Assembly (NCBI GenBank): GCA_022509105.1
Contig: JAFLTV010000008.1
Location: 1-64,000, forward strand
DNA from: Muribaculaceae bacterium
GTDB lineage: Bacteria > Bacteroidota > Bacteroidia > Bacteroidales > Muribaculaceae
Direction of reading: 5' to 3'
DNA length: 64,000 nt
Under the pieces are notes generated by a model. That model did not search any database, was not told the origin of the DNA, and worked only from the letters and a program-made list of their open reading frames with translations. The first letter of the stretch is position 1; every line of letters begins with the position of its first letter. Below, one piece after another: positions 51,864 to 61,046 of this stretch. The position numbers and the translations under genes are program-made.

Positions 51864-52130
51864 TTATCTTGCAATTAGGATTATTGGTTCACCCAAAGCA
51901 TAAGAAATTCCGGCTATTGTGTTGGTGGTAAAGTTATGTCTGCCTGTTAGCCATTTGGATATTTCTGACTCTCGTTTACCCATTTTAGCAGCCAATTCTT
52001 TTTGTGTCATTCCTTTTCTTTTAAGAATATCGTCAATACGGGTTGCTATCTCAAATGAGAGGTTGAATTCAGCCCTTGATTTGTCTGATACCTTTGACAG
52101 ACATTCTCTAAACAGTGGATTAGTCTTCAT
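51864..52130 (-). CDS. XRE-family HTH regulator (antitoxin-like)
   Basis: IDDILKRKGMTQKELAAKMGKRESEISKWLTGRHNFTTNTI. Confidence 0.88.
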   Translation of the reverse strand: MKTNPLFRECLSKVSDKSRAEFNLSFEIATRIDDILKRKGMTQKELAAKMGKRESEISKWLTGRHNFTTNTIAGISYALGEPIILIAR

Positions 52131-52195
52131 AATTCAAATGTCTTGTTTTCGATTCCTACTATCATATTTTTCTCTATCGTAATAGTTCCATTTTG

Positions 52196-52449
52196 TTAAG
52201 CCTGTTTTAGAAGCTCATCAAACCTTTGTAGATCCATAACATACCCGCTTAATTCTTCATCTTCTTGATATGTTCTGGTAGTTTTGACCCCTCCATTACC
52301 TAATATCATTATCTGATCTGAAATCCTTAGACAATATAGCCTTAGTTTTCGAGAATCTATTGATAATGCTGCAACATTCCATTGAAGCAAATAGAATAGA
52401 GACATACATTATCGTTTTGTTCGATTGTTTTTAATTGGGCTTTCTTCAT
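52196..52449 (-). pseudogene. Internally deleted, frameshifted partner gene (putative toxin) of the HTH regulator
   Basis: N-terminal piece MKKAQLKTIEQNDNVCLYSICFNG (ATG at 52449) and, in another frame, C-terminal NVAALSIDSRKLRLYCLRISDQIMILGNGGVKTTRTYQEDEELSGYVMDLQRFDELLKQA; middle missing. Confidence 0.75.
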
Positions 52450-52598
52450 TGATCCGGATTTATATCACAAAGATGTAAATTCTTTTCGATAATTCACTCA
52501 AAAGTGAATATTAATTTCTTATGGATTCACTATTCTTATTCAAAATTTAACTTTAAGGATATTTTGTTTGTTTAGGTGAGCTGACTTATTAATTGTAT

Positions 52599-52629
52599 TT
52601 TGTATTATTCTTTTCATTAGTTATCTTTG
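52599..52629 (+). promoter_or_regulatory. Bacteroidales-type promoter: TTTG (-33) / TATCTTTG (-7), 19-nt spacer
   Basis: Upstream of 52676 ATG. Confidence 0.55.
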
Positions 52630-52675
52630 TATCTGCATAACCTTGACTGATTGCCACTTTTATTAACCATAAATC

Positions 52676-54025
52676 ATGAAGAGCCTCTTTTTAATTACTG
52701 TTGCAACTTTCGCAATGATTTCAACAAACGCTCAGGTTCTTCCTAAACTTTCCCGCGATAATGTAGAAACACCCGGGGTAAACAATCTTTCAAGTAAACT
52801 GACAGAAGTTGGCGAAGGTTATGCCCGAACTTCTGTCAATACCGCTGTGTTTAGAGGTAGTTCGGTAGTAACTCATGGCAACAATCAATTTACTTCTTTC
52901 TATGATAAAGATGGAAATATAGTTGTGGCTAAAAGAGAGACCGGAGATTCGGTGTGGGAAGTAAAGACCACACAATATATGGGGAATGTAAAAGATGCTC
53001 ACAATGTAATCAGCCTGGGAATTGACGGCGAAGGGTTTCTTCATCTTTCATTCGACCATCATGGAGACCCTTTGAAATATACCAAATCGGTTGAGGCCGG
53101 CTCTCTTGAGTTTGGAGAACTTGAACCTATGACAGGTAGAAATGAACAGGATGTTACATATCCGGAATTTTATACCTTGCCGGAGGGAGATCTTCTTTTC
53201 GCTTATAGGAGCGGGGAGTCGGGCAGAGGCAATCTGATATTGAACAGATATGATGTCAAAGCAAAAAAATGGGAAAGACTCCAGGATGTCTTGATTGACG
53301 GAGAGGATGCAAGAAATGCCTACTGGCAAATATTTGTGGATGCTAAGGGCACAATCCATCTCTCCTGGGTGTGGAGAGAGAGCTGGCTCGTAGAAACTAA
53401 TCATGATCTTTGCTACGCTAAATCGATAGATGGAGGCAAAACATGGCAAAAGAGTGACGGCACTCCCTACAACTTGCCCATCACGCTTGAAACTGCAGAA
53501 ATAGCCTGGAATATTCATCAAAACTCAGAGCTGATAAATCAAACAGGGATGTCTGCCGATATAGACGGAAATCCTCTGATTGCCACTTATTGGCGGGATG
53601 AAAATAGCGAAGTGCCACAGTATAGGCTGGTGCGCCATAATGGCGAAGAGTGGATGATGACCACTATCGGGAAACGTAAAACCCCGTTCACGCTCTCGGG
53701 AGGCGGAACTAAAATGATTCCCATAAGCCGACCGAAAATAATAAGCGACGGCAGATCTGCCTTCTATCTTTTCAGAGACGAAGAAAGAGGCTCAAAAGTC
53801 AGTATGGCCTTTACCACCGACCTTCAGGATGGCAACTGGGAAATTGTTGATCTCACTGATTTTTCTGTCGATGCCTGGGAACCGACTTATGATATCAATT
53901 TATGGAATGACCGAAATATTCTTAATATTTTCGTTCAAACCACTCATCAGGGAGATGGAGAAAAGATCTCTGACTCATCTGAAACTTCTTCCTTCGTCTA
54001 TATTTTAGAACCATATTTTGAATGA
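52676..54025 (+). CDS. Secreted BNR-repeat (BNR-4) family protein, probable polysaccharide-active enzyme
   Basis: Signal peptide; HLSFDHHGDPLKYTKS, IHLSWVWRES...NHDLCYAKSIDGGKTWQKSDG, PQYRLVRHNGEEW. Confidence 0.8.
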   Translation: MKSLFLITVATFAMISTNAQVLPKLSRDNVETPGVNNLSSKLTEVGEGYARTSVNTAVFRGSSVVTHGNNQFTSFYDKDGNIVVAKRETGDSVWEVKTTQYMGNVKDAHNVISLGIDGEGFLHLSFDHHGDPLKYTKSVEAGSLEFGELEPMTGRNEQDVTYPEFYTLPEGDLLFAYRSGESGRGNLILNRYDVKAKKWERLQDVLIDGEDARNAYWQIFVDAKGTIHLSWVWRESWLVETNHDLCYAKSIDGGKTWQKSDGTPYNLPITLETAEIAWNIHQNSELINQTGMSADIDGNPLIATYWRDENSEVPQYRLVRHNGEEWMMTTIGKRKTPFTLSGGGTKMIPISRPKIISDGRSAFYLFRDEERGSKVSMAFTTDLQDGNWEIVDLTDFSVDAWEPTYDINLWNDRNILNIFVQTTHQGDGEKISDSSETSSFVYILEPYFE

Positions 54026-56367
54026 ATAAACTTAACATACACCACATGAAATTTTTTAATCAGATTCTCCTTGTTGTTTCAGTCTGGCTGTTGGCCTGCA
54101 ATGGAAATGCCCTCGCAAAAGATAATGCTCAAAAAGCAACGGAAGTTAGGGAAATTATCAAAAAAGTCAACAACAAGTGGCAGTCAACTCATAATCCTGA
54201 CACAACCGCCTTTTGGCACGCCGCCGCTTACCACACAGGCAATATGGAGGCTTACAAACTTATTGGTCTTCCTGAATGGCTTGAATATTCCGAAAAATGG
54301 GCGAACCATAATCAATGGAAGGGAGCAAAAAGCAATGATAAATCCACATGGAAATATGATTACGGAGAAACCGACGATCATGTGTTGTTCGGCGACTGGC
54401 AGATATGTTTCCAAACGTATGCCGACCTTTACAATATATTACCTGAGGATAAACGGATTGCCAGAGCTAAAGAAGTGATGGAGTATGAGATGTCTACACC
54501 GCAGAATGACTATTGGTGGTGGGCCGACGGGCTTTATATGGTTATGCCGGTGATGACGAAGCTATATAAAATCACCGGCAATCAGAAATATCTCGACAAA
54601 CTCTACGAATATATTCAGTTCAGTGACAGTATAATGTATGATCCTGAAGCTAACCTTTATTATCGGGACGCCAAATATACCTTTCCAAAACATAAGACAG
54701 AGAAAGGGTTGAAAGACTTCTGGGCCCGAGGTGACGGCTGGGTGCTTGCAGGGCTTGCCAAAGTGCTTCAGGATTATCCTGAGGATTATTCGCAAAGAGA
54801 TTTCTTTGAAAACAGATTTAAAGAAATGGCTGAAGCAGTTGTGGCTGCACAGCAACCCAAGGGATATTGGAGCAGAAGCATGCTTGATCAACAACAGGCT
54901 CCCGGATATGAAACAAGCGGGACGGCTTTTTTCACATACGGACTGCTTTGGGGGCTCAACAATGGATTATTGGAAGGCGAGAAATATGAGAAAGCGGCTC
55001 AAAAAGGTTGGGATTATCTGCAAGATATAGCCTTACAACCTGACTTTACCATCGGTTATGTGCAGCCTATTGGAGAGAAAGCAATCCCGGGGCAGGTCGT
55101 AAATGCTAACTCAACATCTGATTTCGGAACAGGGGCTTTTCTTCTTGCCGCTTCCGAATATGTAAAAAAACTTGAAAAAGAGATAAACCCAGATAGAAAG
55201 TATTGGACCGATCTGGCTTATCAGATGGCTTATCCGGTCTTGAGCAACATGGCCGAAGGCAAACTCCAGAAGAACATGAAACTGGAGTTCAGCCCGGTCT
55301 GGGATAATAGGGACTGCAAAGTGGCATACATGGAAACCTTCGGGAGATTGATGGCCGGTATTGCTCCCTGGTTATCCTTGCCGGATGACAACACTCCTGA
55401 AGGGAAACAGCGCAAGCAGCTGCGTCAGCTTGCTTTAAAAAGCTATGCAAATGCAGTAGACCCGGAGAGTCCTGATTTTCTTTTATGGGAAGGGCAGGGG
55501 CAGGCCCTTGTCGATGCGGCATATATTGCAGAAAGTTTCCTGAGAGGATATGACTCTCTTTGGATGCCTCTTGATGATGCCACTAAAGAAAGATATATTC
55601 AAAGATTTCAAGGGATGAGGAAAATAGACCCTCCTTACACCAACTGGCTTCTCTTTTCCTCTATTATAGAATCTTTTTTGGCTAAGGCGGGTGCGGAATA
55701 TGATGAATACCGTGTCAATTCGGCAATCAGGAAAACCGATGAATGGTATGTAGGCGACGGATGGTATGCAGATGGTCCGGACTTTGCATTCGATTATTAC
55801 AGCAGCTATGTTTTTCATCCGATGTATCTTGAGACCTTAAAAGCCATGGCAGACGCGGGAGCACAAAACCGGATAGATTATCCGGCTTATTATAAAAAAG
55901 GGCTGAAGAGGGCCCAGAAACATAGCATTGTTCTTGAACGCTTCATTTCCCCTGAAGGCACTTTCCCCGTTTTCGGAAGATCAATCCCTTACCGTATGGC
56001 CGCTCTCCAGCCACTTGCCCTTATGGCCTGGTATGATAAGCTGCCTGCCGGTATCACTCCCGGACAAGCCAGAAATGGATTGACATCAGTGATGCACAAT
56101 ATGTTTGACGGGAAAAAGAACTTTAATGATGAGGGTTTCCTGACTATCGGGTTTGCCGGAGAACAACCCAATATTTCAGATTGGTATACCAACAACGGCA
56201 GCCTCTATATGACCTCCTTGGCATTCCTTCCTTTGGGCCTTCCTTCCACTCATCCATTCTGGACAGAAGCTCCCCTTCCAACAACCAATCAAAAGGCCTG
56301 GAACGGCAAGCCGTTTCCAAAAGACCACCGATGGGAAGACGGATCTAAAATCCGGGATAAATATTAA
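54022..56367 (+). CDS. Two-domain enzyme: GH105-like unsaturated uronyl hydrolase plus DUF2264 (GH154-like); alternative start 54046
   Basis: N-terminal (alpha/alpha)6 motifs DDHVLFGDWQICFQTYADLY, WWWADGLYMVMPVM, DFWARGDGWVLAGLAKVL; C-terminal DUF2264 motifs EGQGQALVDAAYIAES, NWLLFSSIIESFL, WYVGDGWYADGPDFAFDYYSSYVFHPM; overlaps BNR gene (ATGA). Confidence 0.85.
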   Translation: MNKLNIHHMKFFNQILLVVSVWLLACNGNALAKDNAQKATEVREIIKKVNNKWQSTHNPDTTAFWHAAAYHTGNMEAYKLIGLPEWLEYSEKWANHNQWKGAKSNDKSTWKYDYGETDDHVLFGDWQICFQTYADLYNILPEDKRIARAKEVMEYEMSTPQNDYWWWADGLYMVMPVMTKLYKITGNQKYLDKLYEYIQFSDSIMYDPEANLYYRDAKYTFPKHKTEKGLKDFWARGDGWVLAGLAKVLQDYPEDYSQRDFFENRFKEMAEAVVAAQQPKGYWSRSMLDQQQAPGYETSGTAFFTYGLLWGLNNGLLEGEKYEKAAQKGWDYLQDIALQPDFTIGYVQPIGEKAIPGQVVNANSTSDFGTGAFLLAASEYVKKLEKEINPDRKYWTDLAYQMAYPVLSNMAEGKLQKNMKLEFSPVWDNRDCKVAYMETFGRLMAGIAPWLSLPDDNTPEGKQRKQLRQLALKSYANAVDPESPDFLLWEGQGQALVDAAYIAESFLRGYDSLWMPLDDATKERYIQRFQGMRKIDPPYTNWLLFSSIIESFLAKAGAEYDEYRVNSAIRKTDEWYVGDGWYADGPDFAFDYYSSYVFHPMYLETLKAMADAGAQNRIDYPAYYKKGLKRAQKHSIVLERFISPEGTFPVFGRSIPYRMAALQPLALMAWYDKLPAGITPGQARNGLTSVMHNMFDGKKNFNDEGFLTIGFAGEQPNISDWYTNNGSLYMTSLAFLPLGLPSTHPFWTEAPLPTTNQKAWNGKPFPKDHRWEDGSKIRDKY

Positions 56368-56799
56368 TCATTTAATTTTTCTTTTTATTTCAATGGGAAG
56401 TGAAGACAAGGCTTTCAACACTTCCTCAGCACGTTCATAGGATTTTTTCAAATCTATGTCACGCTCGCCTGCCACCTGAGCAACAGCCTCGGCATATCTG
56501 TTCTTATGCTGTTTGTTCAATTGAGTCCAGTTGATATTTTTCCATAACCTCGCCTCCTCCTCATCATAGGGCAATCTTCCTTGAATCATCAGTAGTGCAA
56601 TCACTGGATATCCGGCATAACCTTGCCAGAAGGTTGCGTTATCATCGGATGAATACTGCTCGCCGGCAAATTTTACGCTATAGCTTTTCTCTCCATCAGA
56701 AGAAGAAACACGGGCTTCATTCCCCTCTAATTTTATTCTGTGGTCGGCAAGGGCAGTCCAAGCTTCAAACACTTTCTCGATCGGTGGCAATTTCTTCAT
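56368..56799 (-). CDS. Conserved hypothetical protein (143 aa)
   Basis: Intact ORF with good coding composition, no family recognised. Confidence 0.55.
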   Translation of the reverse strand: MKKLPPIEKVFEAWTALADHRIKLEGNEARVSSSDGEKSYSVKFAGEQYSSDDNATFWQGYAGYPVIALLMIQGRLPYDEEEARLWKNINWTQLNKQHKNRYAEAVAQVAGERDIDLKKSYERAEEVLKALSSLPIEIKRKIK

Positions 56800-56919
56800 A
56801 TCATTCTCTCCTTTATTATGGTTAATAAAATTTTGACCGGCAAATCCGGCCCATAGGTATATAATCTTTTGTCGGCTCCATGTTCACTTATTTTGTCTTC
56901 GTATAAGGAGTCTGCCAAA

Positions 56920-56960
56920 AAGACTACGAGGCAGATGCCCGTTGAAGGGCATTTACCTCG
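56920..56960 (-). terminator. Probable terminator of the arginine locus
   Basis: Two-tier hairpin CGAGG-cag-ATGCCC gttgaa GGGCAT-tta-CCTCG; minus-strand read continues into TAGTCTTTTT. Confidence 0.65.
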
Positions 56961-56986
56961 AAGGCTTTTATCAGGATACAATTCTG

Positions 56987-58285
56987 TTAGAAATTGAATT
57001 GAAGCATTGACTGGATTCGGTTGTCATGCTTTGAGAGCCCGTTCATGTCGGCGCGGCGACCCCAGTCCCATTCTATACCCCAGGTCAACATGGCGTTTAT
57101 GTTGTAGAAGGTGTTGAGTGCCATGTATTGGGCATAACGGTATTGACTGCTCCAATCCACAGTGGGACTGTCGGCCGAAGAATATTTCTTGGCATAGTTG
57201 CGCAAATGACTGTAGCACACGGATGAATACCAGTTGCTGTTCCAGTTGTATTGCAGCCCGAAATATCCGCCCCAGCTTGGCACGGCATTGAGCTTGCCAT
57301 CAATCGTGGGATTGGGAGTCAGGTCGAGATTCATACCGTTAAGGTCTTCAAAATAGCCGGTTATGCCTTTTCCGTAGCCTAACTGGAAATAGGTTTGCCA
57401 TTTCTGACCGATAGGCACAGTGCCGCTCGCCTTGATGCCCCATCCTCCAACGGTCTTGTTTTTGTCAACTTCCAGATTGCGATATTGCAGGAATCTTGCC
57501 AAAGCTGAGAATCTCACGTAGGAATTCGGATTGTTGTTGAAGTTATATTGGATATATGCGGGGATATCGGGCAAACGTTGCGACACCTGTTGAGTGTATT
57601 TGTTGGTGGTGTAGCTATACGTGCCTATTTCCGCTCCGATAGCAAGCGTGATGCCGTTTTTGAATGCATGGGTGTAATCCACTACTGAATTGAGCGCCCA
57701 GGTCAAAGAGTTCGGTCCCTCCTTGTCGATGCCGGGTCCGCAGGCGTTACCGTCGTAGAATAACGACGTGTTATATCCCACAAGAAAGCCGCGGTAGGTG
57801 AGATAGGCATATTGAATCACAGGGCTGTAATTGTTGCCGCAAAGGTCGAAGTTGAAATAGAATCCGAGTTGGTTGTCGGTTCCCGGAAGCGCCACAGCAT
57901 TCAGATATACATTGGTTTGCTGTCCGTTGATCCAGAAATGACCCCCGTTGCCGGCAGCCTGGCTCATAGGGATGCTGGAGGTGGTGAAATACACCTCATT
58001 GCTTATAGGGTTGGGAAAGTCAAACCCTACCACTCCTTTAGCCGTTCCTCCGATTCCGAGATAGAACTTCTCGTCTTTGCCGATGATTGCAAAACGTGGA
58101 GCTCCGGCTATCTGAAACCGCTTGGGAGCATTCTCGACAAAAGCCTTGTAGACTGCAGCCGAGTCAGCCGGTGTGAAGCCTATGGTGTGAATCTCTTGAG
58201 ATTCATTCGACTTTGCCGGATGGTTTTGGGCAAAACCGATATTGGCGACACCGGCCAAAATGGTTAGAAATATTGCTTTGTTCAT
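56987..58285 (-). CDS. Outer-membrane DcaP-like porin, positional analogue of AaxA
   Basis: Signal peptide; beta-barrel-like alternating pattern, terminal aromatic residue (SMLQFNF). Confidence 0.75.
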   Translation of the reverse strand: MNKAIFLTILAGVANIGFAQNHPAKSNESQEIHTIGFTPADSAAVYKAFVENAPKRFQIAGAPRFAIIGKDEKFYLGIGGTAKGVVGFDFPNPISNEVYFTTSSIPMSQAAGNGGHFWINGQQTNVYLNAVALPGTDNQLGFYFNFDLCGNNYSPVIQYAYLTYRGFLVGYNTSLFYDGNACGPGIDKEGPNSLTWALNSVVDYTHAFKNGITLAIGAEIGTYSYTTNKYTQQVSQRLPDIPAYIQYNFNNNPNSYVRFSALARFLQYRNLEVDKNKTVGGWGIKASGTVPIGQKWQTYFQLGYGKGITGYFEDLNGMNLDLTPNPTIDGKLNAVPSWGGYFGLQYNWNSNWYSSVCYSHLRNYAKKYSSADSPTVDWSSQYRYAQYMALNTFYNINAMLTWGIEWDWGRRADMNGLSKHDNRIQSMLQFNF

Positions 58286-58308
58286 AATGACGCCTAATTT
58301 AAGAAATG

Positions 58309-58358
58309 AATAAGAAGCGGCTCCGTTTTTGTCGGAAACCGGGCCGCGCTCTTCTTAA
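58309..58358 (-). promoter_or_regulatory. Intercistronic hairpin between antiporter and porin genes
   Basis: AAGAAG...GCGGC / GCCGC...CTTCTT inverted repeat. Confidence 0.5.
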
Positions 58359-58362
58359 AGTT

Positions 58363-59958
58363 TTAACTGCTGAGATCAACCTTATGCAGGATCAGCAGGA
58401 TAATGGAAGCCACCGTGCAGCAGATCAATCCGATAAATATCCACCATTCATAGGGCTTGAAAAGCTGTTTTGAAGTAAGCTTGTGGGTAGGCGATAGCTG
58501 CCTGCGTGTCTGGAAATAGAAGTAGGTGCCTGGCAGATAGAAGATTGATGTCACAAGAAGCAACAGCAGATTGCCGGCATAGAGACACCATGCGCAATAG
58601 AATGTGGCTATAATGCCGATGCATAGATATTTCCGCAATTCGCCCTTCTTGATATTCGGGCCCAAGGCATCTTTAACCACGCTCACTTTCCATAGATAGA
58701 GCCCGCTGAAGAAATAAGCAGGTAGTACCATCACCGTCGTGAGGTTGAGAGCCGCCATATACACATTCGGAGCTGTGCAAACCAGCACCATGAAAATGCT
58801 CATGAAGATACTTGAAGCCACAAGTCCGTAGGCCGGCATCTCTTTCTTGTTAAGGCGCAGGAACTGTTTGGGAAGAATCTGCACCGAAGCCGCTCCGTAA
58901 GGAGTCTGAGCACAAACCAGAGTCCAGGCCACCCATGATGAAAGAAGCGAAAGGATTACTGTTACCACAACGAAATAGTATGCCCAGTCGCCACACACTT
59001 TGCGGAGCACGTAAGCCACCGAGGGGTCGTCGAGGTTTGCCATTTCAGGTTGGGTCATTACGCCGAAGCAAAGGATGGAGACCATTGCATAGAGAATAAG
59101 CGCAAGATAGAATCCCAAGATAGAAGCTTTGCCCACATCCGAGGAGCGCTTTGCTCTCGACGACATCATTACGGCGCCCTCAATACCTATGAAACACCAC
59201 ATGGTCACCAACATCGTACTCTCAATCTGAGTTCCTATCCCGCCCAGATTCTTGAAGCCGTCTATATTCATGTGGCCCCAGAAGTCTTTTGTAAATACTC
59301 CGGCCTTGAAATAGATGCAGAGCAAGATGATGATAAGAATCAATGCACCGAATTTAATGAATGTCATGATATTGTTGACTCCCGATGCTGTCTGCAAGCC
59401 ACGCACCACCAGGAAGAACATGCCCCATATAAGCACAAGTCCGAAGATGATCGTTGGCCATCCATGCTTGAGAAACACCGGCCAGAAGGCTCCGAAGGAG
59501 TCGTTGAGCATCACGGCATAGGCCACGTTTCCGAGGGCCACGCAGAGCCAATAACCCCAGGCAATGTTGAACCCGACATAGTTTCCGAATCCTTGTTGAG
59601 CATACTGATAGATACCGGCGTTGAGTTCAGGTTTGCGGTCGGCAAGCGCCTTGAAGGTAAGCACCAGGAAAAGGATGCCGAAGCCGGTGATGATCCATGA
59701 AATGATCACAGCTCCGAGTCCGGCGGCTTCAGCCATGTTTTGCGCGATATTGAATATACCGCCACCGATCATAGAGCTGAAAACGATAGCCGTAAGCCCC
59801 ATCAAACCCAACTTATGGGTGATGGAAGTAGACCCGGAAGAAGATGAGGACCCGGAATCTGTTGAGGTGCCGGAGGCCGGAGCAGAGGATGCCGCTGCCG
59901 GTGCTGCCGGTGCCGTGGAAGGGGCTGAGGAGGTTGAGTTAGTTGAATTATCAGCCAT
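58363..59958 (-). CDS. APC-family antiporter (arginine/agmatine or arginine/ornithine type) with Ser/Ala/Pro-rich N-terminal extension; AaxC-like
   Basis: GLTAIVFSSMIGGGIFNIAQNMAEAAGLGAVIISWIITGFGILFL, YQYAQQGFGNYVGFNIAWGYWLCVALGNVAY, TMLVTMWCFIGIEGAV. Confidence 0.9.
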   Translation of the reverse strand: MADNSTNSTSSAPSTAPAAPAAASSAPASGTSTDSGSSSSSGSTSITHKLGLMGLTAIVFSSMIGGGIFNIAQNMAEAAGLGAVIISWIITGFGILFLVLTFKALADRKPELNAGIYQYAQQGFGNYVGFNIAWGYWLCVALGNVAYAVMLNDSFGAFWPVFLKHGWPTIIFGLVLIWGMFFLVVRGLQTASGVNNIMTFIKFGALILIIILLCIYFKAGVFTKDFWGHMNIDGFKNLGGIGTQIESTMLVTMWCFIGIEGAVMMSSRAKRSSDVGKASILGFYLALILYAMVSILCFGVMTQPEMANLDDPSVAYVLRKVCGDWAYYFVVVTVILSLLSSWVAWTLVCAQTPYGAASVQILPKQFLRLNKKEMPAYGLVASSIFMSIFMVLVCTAPNVYMAALNLTTVMVLPAYFFSGLYLWKVSVVKDALGPNIKKGELRKYLCIGIIATFYCAWCLYAGNLLLLLVTSIFYLPGTYFYFQTRRQLSPTHKLTSKQLFKPYEWWIFIGLICCTVASIILLILHKVDLSS

Positions 59959-60030
59959 ATTGAATAAGTTTAGTTAAACAAGCCCGGACCCAACATATTT
60001 TTCGGAATGGGACAAAGGCTAAAAATGTCG

Positions 60031-60074
60031 GCACCCCGACCCGGATTGGAATCTACCAGTCGGGACCGGGGCGC
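60031..60074 (-). promoter_or_regulatory. GC-rich intercistronic hairpin between decarboxylase and antiporter
   Basis: GCACCCCG/CGGGGCGC outer stem with inner CCCGG/CCGGG-type pairing, in an otherwise AT-rich intergenic region. Confidence 0.6.
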
Positions 60075-60101
60075 TCTGTAGGGTTGCAAATATTACTTTA
60101 T

Positions 60102-60731
60102 TTATTTAGCAAGAGGAGCGTATCCGAAGTTCAGGAAGCCGATAGCTGTGAAGCAATATCCGAACGGGTTGTCAGCCGGGATGTTCAGATAGTTGTGATA
60201 CATCTCTTTTTCTCCGTCTTGTTCCATGCCGCGGATTGCGAGCTCATGGTTGAGAGATTTTGTGAGCCACATTTCAGCAGAAGCTTTTGCGATCTCATCA
60301 TCAATCTTAGCATCGAAGTACTGAACATATTCAGCAGCATAACCGCCTACGAATTTGCCATCTTTCTTTGCCCAAACGATACCGACACCTGTAGCGATAG
60401 CTTTGTGTTCGCCATAGTTAGCACCTGCTCCGGCTTTGATAGTTTCGAGCACTGCGCCATGTTTGAACTGAGTGGGGAGGTCCGGACGATAGGGAACATC
60501 GGGGAATTTCTGGTTCATTTCCGGAGTAACTGTAACGAGGTTTCCTCTACATTCCGGGGGAAGAACTGAAGTGTATTCGATTACGTTGAAGTCTTCGATA
60601 CGGCCCATCTGGAGAGCGAGGTCATAGGCGAAAGTTTCGTAAGGCTGCGGTGGAATACCATCATTGAATGCGCCTGTGCCACCGGTGATGAATCCGAATG
60701 TCGGATAACGGGTTCCTTTTTCTTCGATCAT
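60102..60731 (-). CDS. aaxB: Pyruvoyl-dependent arginine decarboxylase, AaxB-like
   Basis: GTRYPTFGFITGGTGAFNDGIPPQPYETFAYDLAL, self-cleavage site context EYTSVLPPECRGN, FKHGAVLETI, AIATGVGIVWAKKDGKFVGGYAAEYVQYF, HNYLNI, GFLNF. Confidence 0.93.
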   Translation of the reverse strand: MIEEKGTRYPTFGFITGGTGAFNDGIPPQPYETFAYDLALQMGRIEDFNVIEYTSVLPPECRGNLVTVTPEMNQKFPDVPYRPDLPTQFKHGAVLETIKAGAGANYGEHKAIATGVGIVWAKKDGKFVGGYAAEYVQYFDAKIDDEIAKASAEMWLTKSLNHELAIRGMEQDGEKEMYHNYLNIPADNPFGYCFTAIGFLNFGYAPLAK

Positions 60732-60788
60732 AATTTTCTCAATTTAAAGGTTAATATTCGATTGTCTACTGTTTTACAGTTTTTTTCT

Positions 60789-60920
60789 AAATGTTTGTTG
60801 TTAATGATTAATACTTTTAAACCTAATTACAGCCTTAATACTCAAAACTTTAAACTTAATGTTTGCTGTTAAATATTTAATACCTTAAACTTAATGTTTG
60901 TCGTAAGTATTTACAAATAT
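60789..60920 (-). repeat. ~34-bp degenerate tandem repeats upstream of the arginine decarboxylase
   Basis: Units ending in TTTTAAAC/CTTTAAAC/CTTAAAC at 60822, 60855, 60890; three contain AATGTTTGyyGT (TGTTTG at 60792, 60860, 60895). Confidence 0.6.
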
Positions 60921-61046
60921 ATTAATAAATATTTAAAAACAAACTATTTTATTGATAAAAAATTTTCCGTTGATTCTTTATTTTGTTTGAAATTATTGAA
61001 TTTCACATAATTATTGAGGACTCAAAAATTTTAAAAAGAAAAGGAG

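Noticed and set aside
59050-59700. 216-aa plus-strand ORF antisense to the antiporter gene
   Set aside because: The antiporter frame is strongly supported by its paralogue; this is a shadow ORF.
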